A program made the position numbers and the translations under genes. Below, in pieces: positions 1-10,387 of a stretch of 64,000 nt of DNA; positions within the stretch are counted from its first letter, which is position 1; every line of letters starts with the position of its first letter. The notes under the pieces are model-generated. The model saw nothing but the letters and a program-made list of their open reading frames with translations, searched no databases and was not told the DNA's origin. Origin of the DNA: Mariannaea sp. PMI_226 (Eukaryota > Ascomycota > Sordariomycetes > Hypocreales > Nectriaceae); NCBI GenBank assembly GCA_024336345.1, contig JANFOG010000001.1:1302001-1366000 (forward strand), in the 5' to 3' direction.

Positions 1-1004
1 ACGGTGTGTTGGTAAGTTCTCCTAACGAGCGGACATACCGACTTTGAGGATACTAATCAATTTTCCTCCTTACTTAGAACACTGACAACACCTCCATTTA
101 CGGCCTGTCCATTGACTTTGGTCCATTTGCTTTTATGGACGACTTCGATCCCACATACACGCCGAATCACGACGACTACGCCCTTCGGTACTGCTACAAG
201 AACCAACCCACTATCGTCTGGTGGAACCTGGTTCGACTCGGTGAAGCTCTAGGAGAGCTCTTGGGCATTGGTTCTGATGTTGATGACCAAACCTTTATTG
301 ACAAGGGCGTACGGGAGGACCAAGAGGCACAGGTTATAGCACGGGCAGAGAAGCTTATCACGCAGACCGGAGAGGAATACAAGGCTACCTTCTTGACCGA
401 GTACAAGAGGCTGATGACTGCACGGCTTGGACTGAAGAACTTCAAAACCTCCGACTTTGATACCTTGTTTAGCGAGGCATTGGATTCCCTCGAGGCACTG
501 GAACTGGACTTCCACCACTTCTTTCGACGTCTGAGCTCCCTGCGCGTGGCGGAACTGTCTACTGAGGAGGCAAGGAAAGAAAAAGCATCCATCTTCTTTC
601 ACAAGGAGGGCCCTCCGCAAATGGTCACTGAGACAGACGCCCGAGATCGGCTTGCCAAATGGCTGGCTGCTTGGAGAGAAAGAATCATTGAAGACTGGGG
701 GGAGGAAGATGGTAACGTGTCAGGGGAACAAGAGGCTGCGAGAATCAAGGCCATGAAGCAGGTGAATCCGAACTTCGTTCCACGAGGCTGGATACTGGAC
801 GAAGTCATCGAACGCGTGGAGAAGAAGGGCGAAAGAGATGTGCTTGATCGTATTATGCACATGGCTCTTCATCCATTTGAAGACTCCTGGAGCGGCCAGA
901 CCTTTGATGGTGCGAAATATGATGGTGACCAAGATGAGGAGGCGAGGTGGATTGCGGACCCTCCCAAGACCCAAAGGGCCATTCAGTGCAGTTGTAGTTC
1001 GTAA
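1..1004 (+). CDS. FMP40: SelO/Fmp40 family protein adenylyltransferase (pseudokinase), 3' part
   Basis: This is the C-terminal part of a SelO-family gene cut by the left edge of the window. The last 11 nt of an upstream exon (1-11) are joined to 78-1004 across an intron at 12-77 (GTAAGT donor, ACTAATC branch point, TTAG acceptor). The join reads [23 protein letters not shown]. TDN and the later D of DFGPF match the catalytic and metal-binding block of SelO proteins, which transfer AMP from ATP to Ser/Thr/Tyr of redox-related mitochondrial proteins. The visible exon encodes 308 residues. The protein ends CSCSS: Cys-Ser-Ser occupies the place where animal SelO carries selenocysteine two residues before the end. 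The N-terminal half, including the mitochondrial presequence, lies outside the window. Confidence 0.9.
12..77 (+). other. Intron in the SelO/Fmp40 gene
   Basis: A GTAAGT donor, a TACTAATC branch-point-like sequence near 50-57 and a TTAG acceptor bound this 66-bp segment. Removing it restores the family motif GVLNTDN in frame. Confidence 0.9.
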
Positions 1005-1608
1005 CGAAAGTGTAGTGTGTTGGTATGGCATAGACGTGATTACAAATTCGAATCTCCCTCTCCGAGCGTGGAGGTTTTACTCTTTCTACAATGCTCGCTC
1101 TCGTTCGAAGGTTCTCAGCAGCCAAATGAGCCTACGATTTCTGACATAGAGTGACAAGGCGATGAAATGTAACGACCGGCGGTAAGAGGCAACGGTCATG
1201 GAGATTGGTTACTCTCCCATGCTTCCATAATCGGCGTCTAAAATTTATCTGGAGCACAAGATAGAGGAAGACTCGACTGAAGCAGCAGGCCGACAGAAGT
1301 AGACCTGTGCGCAAGCTCACCTACAATAAAATGTGCCCGTGTACAATTATTTGGTAAAGGAGAAAAGAAAAAATCTTGAGCTCCGCGCAAATTGCGAGAG
1401 AAGTAGTTACTCGGGAAAACAAGATTGTGCCTCAGGCATCAATATCGAGCTCCGAGCCAATGAGAGCACACGTAAATTAATCGCAGGCTAGCGCCACTAA
1501 ATCCATCACCCCGAACAGCAGTCCCCTTCAAAGACGTCAAAGCATTGAGCACATATTCGCCGCAGTGGCAAGCAACGTACATCTCCTTCAATCCGTCAAG
1601 GCGATACG
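1005..1608. other. Intergenic: FMP40 3' end to nuo78 5' region
   Basis: This 604-bp gap holds the 3' flank of FMP40 and the promoter and leader of nuo78. I see no gene, repeat or RNA in it. Short open frames here have no family resemblance. Confidence 0.6.
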
Positions 1609-4117
1609 ATGCTCCGTCATTCTCTAGCTCGTTCGGCTTGGCGGACAAGCAGGCGGGCGGCCAATGTCTCGCGATCCTTCGCGACGACAAGCCAGCGCCG
1701 TGCCGAGGTGGAGCTGACAATTGGTGAGCATCTTTGTGTATCCAGCCATTGACTGACTGACGACGGCTAACACGACCGCAGATGGAAAGAAGGTGTCGAT
1801 TGAGGGTATGCTACAATCATTGAAGTTCTGGAGAGCCAATTTCTGACCCCATTGTAGCCGGTTCGGCCCTGATTCAGGCCTGCGAGAAGGCGGGTTCCAT
1901 CGTCCCTAGGTATGTGAAGATTAGAAATACCCTGTTAATCTATGATGCCCCTGGCTAACGTTGTCTAGATACTGCTACCACGAGTACGATACCCTCGAAT
2001 ATTCCATCCCGACCGATATACCGCTAACACCATACCCAGGAAGCTCATGATTGCCGGTAACTGCCGAATGTGCCTGGTCGAAGTCGAGAAGGCCCCCAAG
2101 CCTGTGGCCTCGTGTGCCTGGCCTGTCCAGCCCGGAATGGTTGTTCACACCAACTCTCCCCTCACTCACAAGGCTCGAGAAGGTGTGATGGAGTTCCTCC
2201 TCGCCAATCACCCTCTCGATTGCCCCATCTGTGACCAGGGTGGTGAGTGTGACCTTCAGGACCAGTCGATGCGTTATGGTGCCGACCGAGGCCGATTCCA
2301 CGAGATTGGCGGCAAGCGTGCCGTCGAGGACAAGAACATTGGACCTCTCATCAAGACCTCCATGAACCGATGTATTCACTGCACCCGTTGTATCCGATTT
2401 GCCAACGACATTGCCGGAGCACCGGAGCTTGGCTCCACTGGCCGTGGTAACGATATCCAGATTGGTACCTACCTCGAGAAGAACCTCGACTCTGAGATGT
2501 CCGGCAATGTCATTGACCTCTGCCCTGTCGGCGCTCTTACCTCAAAGCCTTACGCCTTCCGAGCTCGCCCTTGGGAGTTGAAGCACACCGAGTCAATTGA
2601 TGTCCTTGACGCTCTTGGTTCCAACATCCGCGTCGACTCTCGAGGCCTCGAGGTCATGCGTGTGTTGCCCCGCCTCAACGACGATGTTAACGAGGAGTGG
2701 ATCAACGACAAGTCCCGATTTGCCTGTGATGGTCTCAAGACTCAGCGATTGACCATGCCCTTGGTTCGCCGAGAGGGTCGATTCGAGCCCGCAGACTGGG
2801 AGGAGGCCCTAACTGAGATTTCCAGGGCTTGGCAGGTGAAGAAGCCCGAGGGTAATGAGTTCAAGGTTATTGCCGGTGCTCTGACTGAGATTGAATCCCT
2901 GGTCGTTGCCAAGGATATGGCCAACAAGCTCGGCTCCGACAACCTGGCTTTGGATACCCCTACTGGTAGCCAGCCCATTGCCCACGGTATCGACGTCCGA
3001 TCCAACTATCTCTTCAACTCCAGAATCTGGGGTATTGAGGAGGCTGACGCCATCCTTATCGTCGGCAGCAACCCCCGACATGAGGCCGCTGTCCTCAACG
3101 CCCGCATCCGAAAGCAGTGGCTCCGATCTGATCTCGAGATTGGTGTCGTTGGCGAGAACTTCGACTCCACTTTTGAGTTCGAGCACCTTGGAACTGACCA
3201 CGCCGCTCTGAAGAAGGCTCTCTCGGGTCCTTTCGGTCAGAAGCTTCAGGCTGCTAAGCGTCCCATGATCATTGTCGGCTCCGGCGTGACTGATCACGCA
3301 GATGCCAAGGCCTTCTACGAGACCGTTGGTGCTTTCGTTGAGAAGCACGCCTCCAACTTCCGAACTAAGGAGTGGGATGGTTACAACGTTCTCCAGCGTG
3401 AGGCGTCCCGTGCTGGTGCCTTCGAGGTCGGCTTCACTACCCCCTCTGCCGAGGTTGCCCAGACCAAGCCCAAGTTCGTCTGGCTCCTGGGTGCTGACGA
3501 GATCAACGAGGCCGATATCCCCAAGGATGCCTTTGTTGTCTACCAGGGTCACCACGGTGACAAGGGTGCTCAGATCGCCGACATCATCCTCCCCGGTGCC
3601 GCCTACACCGAGAAGGCTGGTACCTACATCAACACCGAAGGTCGCGTGCAGATGACCCGTGCTGCCACCTCACTGCCCGGCGCCGCCCGAACTGACTGGA
3701 AGATCCTCCGAGCTGCCAGTGAGTTCCTGGGTGCTCCTCTTCCTTACGATGACGTTGCCATGGTTCGGGATCGCATGATGGAGATCAGCCCCGCCCTGGC
3801 TGCCTACGATGTCGTTGAGCCTGTTGCTCTTCCAGAACTCAGCAAAGTCCAGCTTGTTGACCAGAACAAGGGTGCCATTATCACTGGTGCTCCTTTGAAG
3901 AAGCCTATCAACAACTTCTATTTCACAGATGTCATCTCGAGAAGGTAAGTTACGCGTGGATCCAGTCACCAAAGTATGATTACTAACTCTACATCTTAGC
4001 TCGCCCACGATGGCTCGCTGCTCTGCTGCTAAGCTTACTGGCGATCCCAGGACCAACTTTATGGCCCCCGGTATGGAGGAGGACAGACCTATGGGCCAGG
4101 TTGAGTATGGCGCCTGA
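1609..4117 (+). CDS. nuo78: NADH:ubiquinone oxidoreductase 78-kDa (75-kDa/NDUFS1) subunit, complex I
   Basis: Six exons: 1609-1723, 1782-1805, 1858-1909, 1969-1983, 2040-3944 and 4000-4117, giving 742 residues, very close in length and sequence to Neurospora nuo78. The protein is the electron-input subunit of the peripheral arm of mitochondrial complex I. It starts MLRHSLARSAWR, an Arg-rich mitochondrial presequence. Iron-sulfur ligands are visible: a [2Fe-2S] set at about C66, C77, C80 and C94; the His-Cys cluster in HPLDCPIC (about H126, C130, C133, C139); and a [4Fe-4S] set in CIHCTRC (about 180, 183, 186) plus C230. The molybdopterin-oxidoreductase-like body follows, and the C-terminus reads MAPGMEEDRPMGQVEYGA. 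Four introns fall in the first 70 codons and exon 4 is only 15 nt. The start was chosen because it opens the presequence directly upstream of the conserved ferredoxin fold. Confidence 0.97.
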
Positions 4118-4487
4118 TTAGGCGGCCTGTAAAAGAATAGAAAGAAAGATTTGTGTTCCTTTTGTCGTCTGGGATGTCTGTAGTGCTTGTATATATAGGA
4201 CGTCAGCTTGAAGGGTGAAGGTAAATAAGTTGACATGTTGGTCCCCCCCTTTGCGGCGTGAACGTCTTTAAAATTAAAGCCTTTTTACATCATTTCGGAC
4301 TTGCGTGTGATGAATCCCTTGCCTGGTTCTGGAATCTGGCCGAAATAATTCGCTTCTTCCTGGGTTTGCTAGCCGAGCTGGATGACACAGTAGCAACTGG
4401 TCGCTTAACGTGGCTCGAGTTGGAGGGATGGGCGTAGTTGACTGAAGAACTGGTGGATGTGATGGGTGTGGATTGCTGGGCTGGGCG
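4118..4487. other. Convergent 3' region between nuo78 and the hypothetical gene
   Basis: Both flanking genes end here. The 370 bp look like 3' untranslated sequence and no gene is seen. Confidence 0.6.
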
Positions 4488-5189
4488 CTATGCAGGCTCG
4501 CGATCCCTTTCCTTCTTGAGCTCCTGTTCATACATTGCACGGGTCTTTTTGACTTCCTGCTCATACGTCTCCAGCGTAGTGGTGCCTCTCATGATGAGGC
4601 GCATGACGTGATTGGCAGCCCACTCACGAGGGTTGTGCACCTGGCATCTGTCAAAGTTGGGGTTCGGGATGTCCCTGAGGTTATACAGATCCGACCTCGC
4701 CTCGCGTGGCTGTGCTCTCATATTGCTGATCATGGCAGCCCTGCCCGGGGACTCCAGGCCCGGCTCCGTGTCGCCGGGGTGCCTCTTGGACGCGACTAGG
4801 TAGGAGTCCTGGCGACGGGCGTCCTGGGCGATGCGGGCGGCGTCGCGGGCAATCATGTCGAAGAGGTTCCTCCCCACGGCAGCTGTGTGCTCGTCCAGGT
4901 AGGCGAGAATCTGGTGGAGCTCGGCCTCGCGGTTGGCTGGCGGGGTGAAGGAGGAGGCATCGGAAGGGTCATCGTCTAAGGGCACGAATATGGAGGTTCC
5001 GATATGTCTGATTGCTGGGATTATGGAATGACCTGCTGGGTCTTCTTCTGTCATGGGAAGATCGGTAATAGCGGAGGGTACAGCGTTGTTATTCTTGTTA
5101 TTGCTATTGCTGTCGCTGTTATTGATTATGTTGATATTAGCAGCGGCCGGTGAGACGCAGTCACCAACTTGGTGACGAGGCTGGGCCAT
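4488..5189 (-). CDS. Hypothetical protein with Asn/Ser-rich N-terminus and coiled-coil C-terminus
   Basis: A single uninterrupted frame of 233 codons on the minus strand; I do not recognise the family. The start sits in a favourable AAAATGG context. Residues about 18-36 are a low-complexity Asn/Ser/Ile tract (NINIINNSDSNSNNKNNN). A central segment is rich in Ala, Asp and Arg and predicted helical (REAELHQILAYLDEHTAA, then repeated DAARIAQDARRQD). A block containing NPREWAANHVMRLIMRG follows. The last 35 residues (ETYEQEVKKTRAMYEQELKK) form a charged coiled coil with two related YEQE(V/L)KK units. No signal peptide or membrane span is visible. It converges on nuo78. The coherent composition favours a real gene, but RNA evidence would decide. 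Confidence 0.55.
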   Translation of the reverse strand: MAQPRHQVGDCVSPAAANINIINNSDSNSNNKNNNAVPSAITDLPMTEEDPAGHSIIPAIRHIGTSIFVPLDDDPSDASSFTPPANREAELHQILAYLDEHTAAVGRNLFDMIARDAARIAQDARRQDSYLVASKRHPGDTEPGLESPGRAAMISNMRAQPREARSDLYNLRDIPNPNFDRCQVHNPREWAANHVMRLIMRGTTTLETYEQEVKKTRAMYEQELKKERDREPA

Positions 5190-6271
5190 TTTTTGCAGCT
5201 TCTGTTCCTGCGTTCCACGATTTATGGGTGTTTGTTTTCTTCGTCAAGGGTTTGTTATCTTGGGAAACCAACCCGTGTTTCCTAGACGTTTGTCACCTTG
5301 ACGTTTGAGGGTTGGCCTTATGGGCGGGCATCTTTGCTTTTTATCCAAGGACCAACCAACTTGGTTGGTGGGCAGCTGTCACTTTTTTCCTTGGTAGGTC
5401 TAGCAGCCTGGAAAATGTGAATGTGACTTGCGTTAGGCATAGTACTATTCCAGTACGACGTTGGTCGGTACCTGCATAAGGCCAGGTAACCAGCCAGTCG
5501 GAGGTGTCGAAACTAATGCGACGGATGAGAGTCATTTGCAACACTTGCTTCTGATGTGTGCTCAAGCCTACTGAATTAAAGGCTTCTTGGTGGAGTAGGC
5601 ATCTTTGACCATGGAACGGTTCCTTTTACCTGAGATATCCAAGGGTGAGTCTGAGATGCTATCTGGTATTGCAGACCTACCTCTCGGCAGGTAGGGTAGG
5701 TAAGGCAGTTATGAAAGAGATAAGATAAATTGGGAGGGGGTCATGCAAAATACCTAACTGAATCTATATACAAACGTTTCTCCGTAAACGTCGTTGTAAA
5801 CAAGCACAACTATGTACCATCCCAACGTATCCTGCCTGTATATGCAAAACAGATTACCACCGGTGTCTCTCTAAGTCATGAGCTGTGGCCTCTTTACTCC
5901 AAAAGCGCCAGGACCAAATAAGGCTTGTCATCCTTCGGCCCGCGTATTCAGGTGCAACTGCTAAAATCGTGCTCATTTGCGTTGACAAGTGTCTTCGCCC
6001 CCCCGCTAATCGAATATTTCCCAGCTAAGATGGATGATAAAAATGTGATAGAAATATTTCGAGTGGGTGTGCATTGGGGAACTTCTGAGGTTATTCTTTC
6101 ATTATTTGGCTGTGTTTCGTGGTAGATGACGGGGAAAGGTCTCGTAGGGTTGTCTCCTCCTCGGCTTGATATATCGACTGGGTTGACCTATGAGTATGCC
6201 CCGTTGCGCTCAATTGAGGCGTTGGGTTCGTTGCTGTCGGCATAGTAAACTGTGCCGATATTTCTCAATCA
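5190..6271. other. Intergenic, upstream of the hypothetical gene and downstream of ATG37
   Basis: This 1.08-kb gap should hold the promoter of the minus-strand hypothetical gene and the 3' flank of ATG37. It contains AGGTAGGGTAGGTAAGG near 5690-5706, one of several GGTA-type motifs in the window. No gene or RNA was recognised. Confidence 0.5.
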
Positions 6272-7294
6272 TCATCGGGCTGGAAGAATATTCCGGATGT
6301 ATTCTCTCACAAGCTTGAAAGCCGCTCGTACCAGGTCCTCAAGGCGCCTATCCTTTCGTTTCCTCATCCATATTAAAATGATGGCTAGAATGATCAGGTC
6401 AGCGACAAGATGCTTCATCACGACCCAAGCAAGCCAGTTAATCCATGCGGGAATGCTGCGTTCCTTCTTTGCTTTCCATTCTCGTCCAGTTGTGATTTGT
6501 TCCCGTAGCGCGGCAACCTCGGCTGACATGGTTGTCAAAGCGCGTTCGACTTTGCGCTGCCACCTGCCTCCTCTTTGAACAGGATCTTGTCCTATTTCTA
6601 GCTCATCTTCCAGATCCATCTGTCGTTGCGACTGCAGTTCAGCCTCATCGTGTTCGCTCATGGGACTGATGATCTTCATGGGGCCTTCGGGGTCGCTTTC
6701 GGTGTCTTGGTAGCGTTGTGAATGGCCGATGGAGCGGCTTGCTTTCGGTGAGGATATAGAAGAGGCGGGTATGTTCTGTTCAACCTGCTTCCAGACAAAT
6801 TCCAGCTCACCGACCAGACCTCTTGCGTCCCTATACTAAGTCAGTATGCCTGCGCCTTGCCAACTGGGTATCCCGAGAGCGGGATAACAGAGGGGGCCCT
6901 TACTCGGTTGTTGCATGCTCATGCATCGTGTCAATCAGAGCTTCAATGTATTTCCTTTTCGATTCTATTTTACTGGTCCCCTTTTGCATATTCCATGCAT
7001 CCCACTTGTCCTTCTCGCGTTGAAGCTCGTCGGGGGGCATACCGGAGGCGACTGTTGGACGTTCCATGACGCCGTCGACGTCGCCTTCCATTGCTTGCTT
7101 GTACAATCCATATAGAAGAAGTCGTGTCGAGGGGGGCGGTCGTGATGCACCAGTTTTGGGAATCTTCTTGACGGTATTGAGGGCCTGAACAAAAACGCGA
7201 TCTTGAAGTCATCTTGTTAGCAGGTGCGCATTGTATGCAGATATGTATATGGGGCGATGCCGGCATCATCGTACGTACCCACAGAGTCCGCCAT
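6272..7294 (-). CDS. ATG37: Membrane-anchored acyl-CoA-binding protein, Atg37/ACBD5-like
   Basis: Three exons on the minus strand: 7294-7279, 7201-6904 and 6830-6272, 290 residues. Residues about 1-105 are an acyl-CoA-binding domain: MADSVDRVFVQALNTVKKIP, then LLLYGLYKQAMEGDV and DKWDAWNMQKGTSKIESKRKY carry the lysine/tyrosine contacts of ACBP proteins. A polar linker, a short coiled coil (about 195-220) and a hydrophobic C-terminal anchor (about 231-258) followed by basic residues match the peroxisomal Atg37/ACBD5 layout. In those proteins the anchor places the domain on the peroxisome, where it binds long-chain acyl-CoA and supports pexophagy and lipid contacts. Exon 1 codes only 16 nt, and intron 1 ends in the less usual acceptor AAG. 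Peroxisomal location is inferred from the architecture. Confidence 0.85.
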
Positions 7295-8605
7295 CTTGAG
7301 CGATGGTCTCTTCGAGAAAGCCCAGGGCTCCTCGACGTCGGTGGAGGGAGACGGAGACGGAAATCGATGGGATGGGGGAGACGGTTTGCTCGGATTGTGA
7401 GGTGCTCGTTATCGGGCTCTGACCCGTCTGAACCGCGGCTCGCTGGCCGAGGTACCCTAGTGAATATTATAGCAAGGACGCCGAAGGGGCATAAAGCGCC
7501 GAGAGGTTGATAGGGGTTGATAAAACAAGGTAATAAAAAATAAAGATGAAGAAATAGAATACAATCAGCAAATAAAAACCAAAGAGAATAGAATTATTGA
7601 CCGCCGGTACGCCTTTTTTTTTGTGGTGAACCCGGAAGCCCATGTATGGAGAAGTAAACGTAAAGAAGAAGTCGAGAATGGCGAATGACGGAGTGAAGAG
7701 ACGGGAGAGACACCATGAGGTAGCCACTTCGCAGAATCTGGGGGGAATTGCGGAGGCCGTTTCCGCCATCGGGCCAACTCAATGCCAATGGAGCTTCTTT
7801 TTGACCTCGGCGCGGTGGTACATGTACAGTAGTGTGCTGAGGATCGGCGCCGTTCCAGGCATTTTTAGGGGCCCCGGGCAACTCTTCCCTAACAGGAGAT
7901 AAAGGTACCCGAAGATCTGTGTGCTCTGTGTGCTCCGTGTGCGTGTGGGTGGTGCGTTGCACAGGGCGGGTTCTGCAATTGCCCACCTCATGTACCTTAC
8001 CTTACCGTTCGGGAGGATAGAGTACCTCACAGACTACTCAAAGATACCCAAGCTTAGTGGGTAGGAACCAATTACGGACCTACCCAAGCAAATGCGGTGG
8101 CCGAGTCATCACCAAATCCACAGACGTCGTCTCACAGACATCATCCTCCCTGCGATCCCGCGATGGAGCGCTTTTGAATTCTCCCAGCATCGTACATCGC
8201 CACCGACGCCTGTAAACTTATCCCAGCGATGGTGAACGGTGGGACTGTCTATGGGTTCACAGTCATATGCAACCATCACGTCCCATGCAACCTTTACATT
8301 CCCAAGGCTAAGGTCATTGTATGCATGGCTGACAACTGACAACCTTGTTCCCCGGCAATTTGGGGACATCTCCGGCCGAGGTGTATTAATTAGGCAATGC
8401 ACATGACAGCAGCCTTTCGATATGCTCCTGATGTCCACGTACTGTACACATACCTACTGGGATTGGACTAAGAGATCCTAGATAGATTAAATTAATGTTT
8501 ATGCATTCCTAGTATCCATCCATCTAATGTACAGGTGCCTGCATCTACATGACTTGGTTGGTCTTGATTCATCACCTTCCCCTCCCCGAAAACCTAAGTC
8601 AACAC
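7295..8605. other. Intergenic between ATG37 promoter and RNT1 3' end
   Basis: This 1.3-kb gap contains the ATG37 promoter, a T/A-rich stretch (7500-7625) and the 3' flank of RNT1. Open frames here lack family resemblance and convincing splice partners. Confidence 0.5.
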
Positions 8606-9622
8606 TCAACCCCCCTCTTCCTTCTCTGCCCCCTCCGGCCCCTCCTGAGCTTTTTGCTGGGCTTCGACAAAGGCTTTCTTCTTGTCTCCAAATAGTCTCA
8701 TTAGTTTCTTATTCTCCAACGCAACTGTAGCTGCCTTCTGTCCAGCCTCCTTTTTATTGAGTGCAGTGCCGACGCCGAGTAGCTTGTTTACCTCTCCCCA
8801 ACCGTCCAAATAGACACCAATGGTGTACAGTGGCAATCCAAGATTCCGATCCTTCTTGCTGTGATTTGGCAAGTCCTCATAACGTAGACGGATCCCCTTG
8901 ACCACTAACACAACTGCCAGCTGCTCTTTGGGCAGTCTTTCTCTGGGCAAAGCGTCGCCCTTGACGGAGGTTGACTGGGCAGCTTCTCTGTCTTGGGCTT
9001 TTGAGTTGCGCAGCTTCTCATCTTTCTCAATCTGGTCTTTGATCGTTCTGCCCCAAAGCGCCTTGAGCCATGACGTGACTGTACGGAGGCCGTCCACAGG
9101 ATCTGATAGAACTACTCCCGCGACGAATGCCTCAAAGATGTCGCCCTGGATCTTGATCATTTCTCTATACCTGGCCTTAGACGTGGGTTTAGACTGCATC
9201 AACTGTGCTATATCCTGTGGTAGTCGTGCTCGTTTCCCCATATCGTATTCGCGGAAATACTCTGCCAGAGTAGCATTGCGAATCAATTGCTCTCGAATTT
9301 GCGAGCATCGTCCTGCTATAGTGCTGCGAAATGTCTGGAAAATGAGTGCGGTGGCAATCAGCTCGAGGTATGCATCGCCCAGCCACTCGTAGCGCTCATA
9401 ATTAGGCCCTTGGCCGAAACCCGCGTGGCTGAAAACTGCAAGCTCGATTTCTGGATCTAAAATTTTGGGCAAAGGTGGTAGCTCCGAGGTGATTTCTGAT
9501 GATGACCATGGTGTCACGGTGCTCATGTCCGGGAGAGGAATAGGATGTGAGCTTGGCTCAATGTGTTGCCGCTTTCTTCGGCCTTCTTCTGAACTTGAGT
9601 CTGATATTTGTCGTTTACTCAT
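8606..9622 (-). CDS. RNT1: Ribonuclease III (Rnt1-type, one RNase III domain plus dsRBD)
   Basis: A single-exon gene of 338 residues. The RNase III signature is at about residues 74-84 (NYERYEWLGDAYL, with E76, E79 and D83 as conserved acids). The second acidic motif is GDIFEAFVAGV (D161, E164), so the catalytic Mg-binding residues are present. A double-stranded-RNA-binding domain follows at about 232-312 (GLPLYTIGVYLDG to KKEAGQKAATVALENKKLM), and the tail is Lys/Glu-rich. The N-terminus (about 1-45) is Ser- and Arg-rich with a possible nuclear signal (RRKRQH). One RNase III domain and one dsRBD, with no PAZ or helicase domain, indicates the Rnt1 class that processes pre-rRNA, snRNA and snoRNA precursors in the nucleus rather than Dicer. 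It is divergent from RSM27 with 284 bp between starts. Confidence 0.9.
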   Translation of the reverse strand: MSKRQISDSSSEEGRRKRQHIEPSSHPIPLPDMSTVTPWSSSEITSELPPLPKILDPEIELAVFSHAGFGQGPNYERYEWLGDAYLELIATALIFQTFRSTIAGRCSQIREQLIRNATLAEYFREYDMGKRARLPQDIAQLMQSKPTSKARYREMIKIQGDIFEAFVAGVVLSDPVDGLRTVTSWLKALWGRTIKDQIEKDEKLRNSKAQDREAAQSTSVKGDALPRERLPKEQLAVVLVVKGIRLRYEDLPNHSKKDRNLGLPLYTIGVYLDGWGEVNKLLGVGTALNKKEAGQKAATVALENKKLMRLFGDKKKAFVEAQQKAQEGPEGAEKEEGG

Positions 9623-9906
9623 TGTGAAAGGCGATTTATTTAAGAAAAAAAGGTGTGTGGTATTCGTGTTCTGGTATTTGCAAACTTGAGGTTGTTGATG
9701 TAAATTTGAGGCTCATCGCAAAGTCTCGTTGAATACCAGGTTACCTGGGTACGTACCTGAACTACTGCAAGTATATCACGACCCACCTTTAACACATACC
9801 GTCCAATCAGAAAACGCATGACAAGCGTCAGACGAGAATGCTTCAATATGACAATCCAACGTCGGGAAAAGTTGGCCATAGCAAATTTCAGGTCGACCAT
9901 GCCAAG

Positions 9907-10387
9907 ATGAGTGTTCCACGATCGCGAGTGTTGGATCTGATGAAGGTATGAACTCTGAAGATGAATCTTCCACCATTTTTCTAACATCTCCCAGGCGCAA
10001 TGCCAGGTCTTCGCGACCACCTTCAATCCCCAAGGTGTGCGGATGGGCAACAAGATTTTGAGACAACGCCTCAAGGGCCCAGCAGTGGCTGCATACTACC
10101 CTCGAAAGACGGCGACTATCAAGGATCTGAAGCGCGAGTTCGGCCCCGTCTTGGCGACTTGGGATGAGGCGGAGGAGGACCGATTTGAGTACATTGAAGA
10201 GTACGCCTGGATCCAATCCTCTGTGGTGATTTGTGCGGGGAGCTGATGAATTGATAACAGGCTTAAACTCCGTGGAAAGAGTGCGCCCAAGAAGAAGACA
10301 GGGCCACCCGGTACGTATTAAATCTTGAAGGATTGAGATCAATGGCTAATTATTTCGACAGCTGCTACTCCCGGCAAGCGGAAATAA
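9907..10387 (+). CDS. RSM27: Mitochondrial small ribosomal subunit protein Rsm27 (mS33)
   Basis: Four exons: 9907-9945, 9995-10200, 10261-10310 and 10362-10387, giving 106 residues. The protein begins MSVPRSRVLDLMKAQCQVFA, continues NPQGVRMGNKILRQRLKGP and YYPRKTATIKDLKREF, and ends in a basic tail (GKSAPKKKTGPPAATPGKRK). This is the mS33/Rsm27 family of small mitoribosomal proteins, and the length fits. The intron phases agree at each join (EYIEE-LKLRGK across intron 2). The small size and basic tail are what is expected of an RNA-contacting ribosomal component. The divergent neighbour is RNT1. Confidence 0.88.

Noticed and set aside
2809..3555. 248-codon minus-strand frame inside nuo78
   Set aside because: It is fully antisense to a strongly conserved coding exon; a shadow frame from codon bias.
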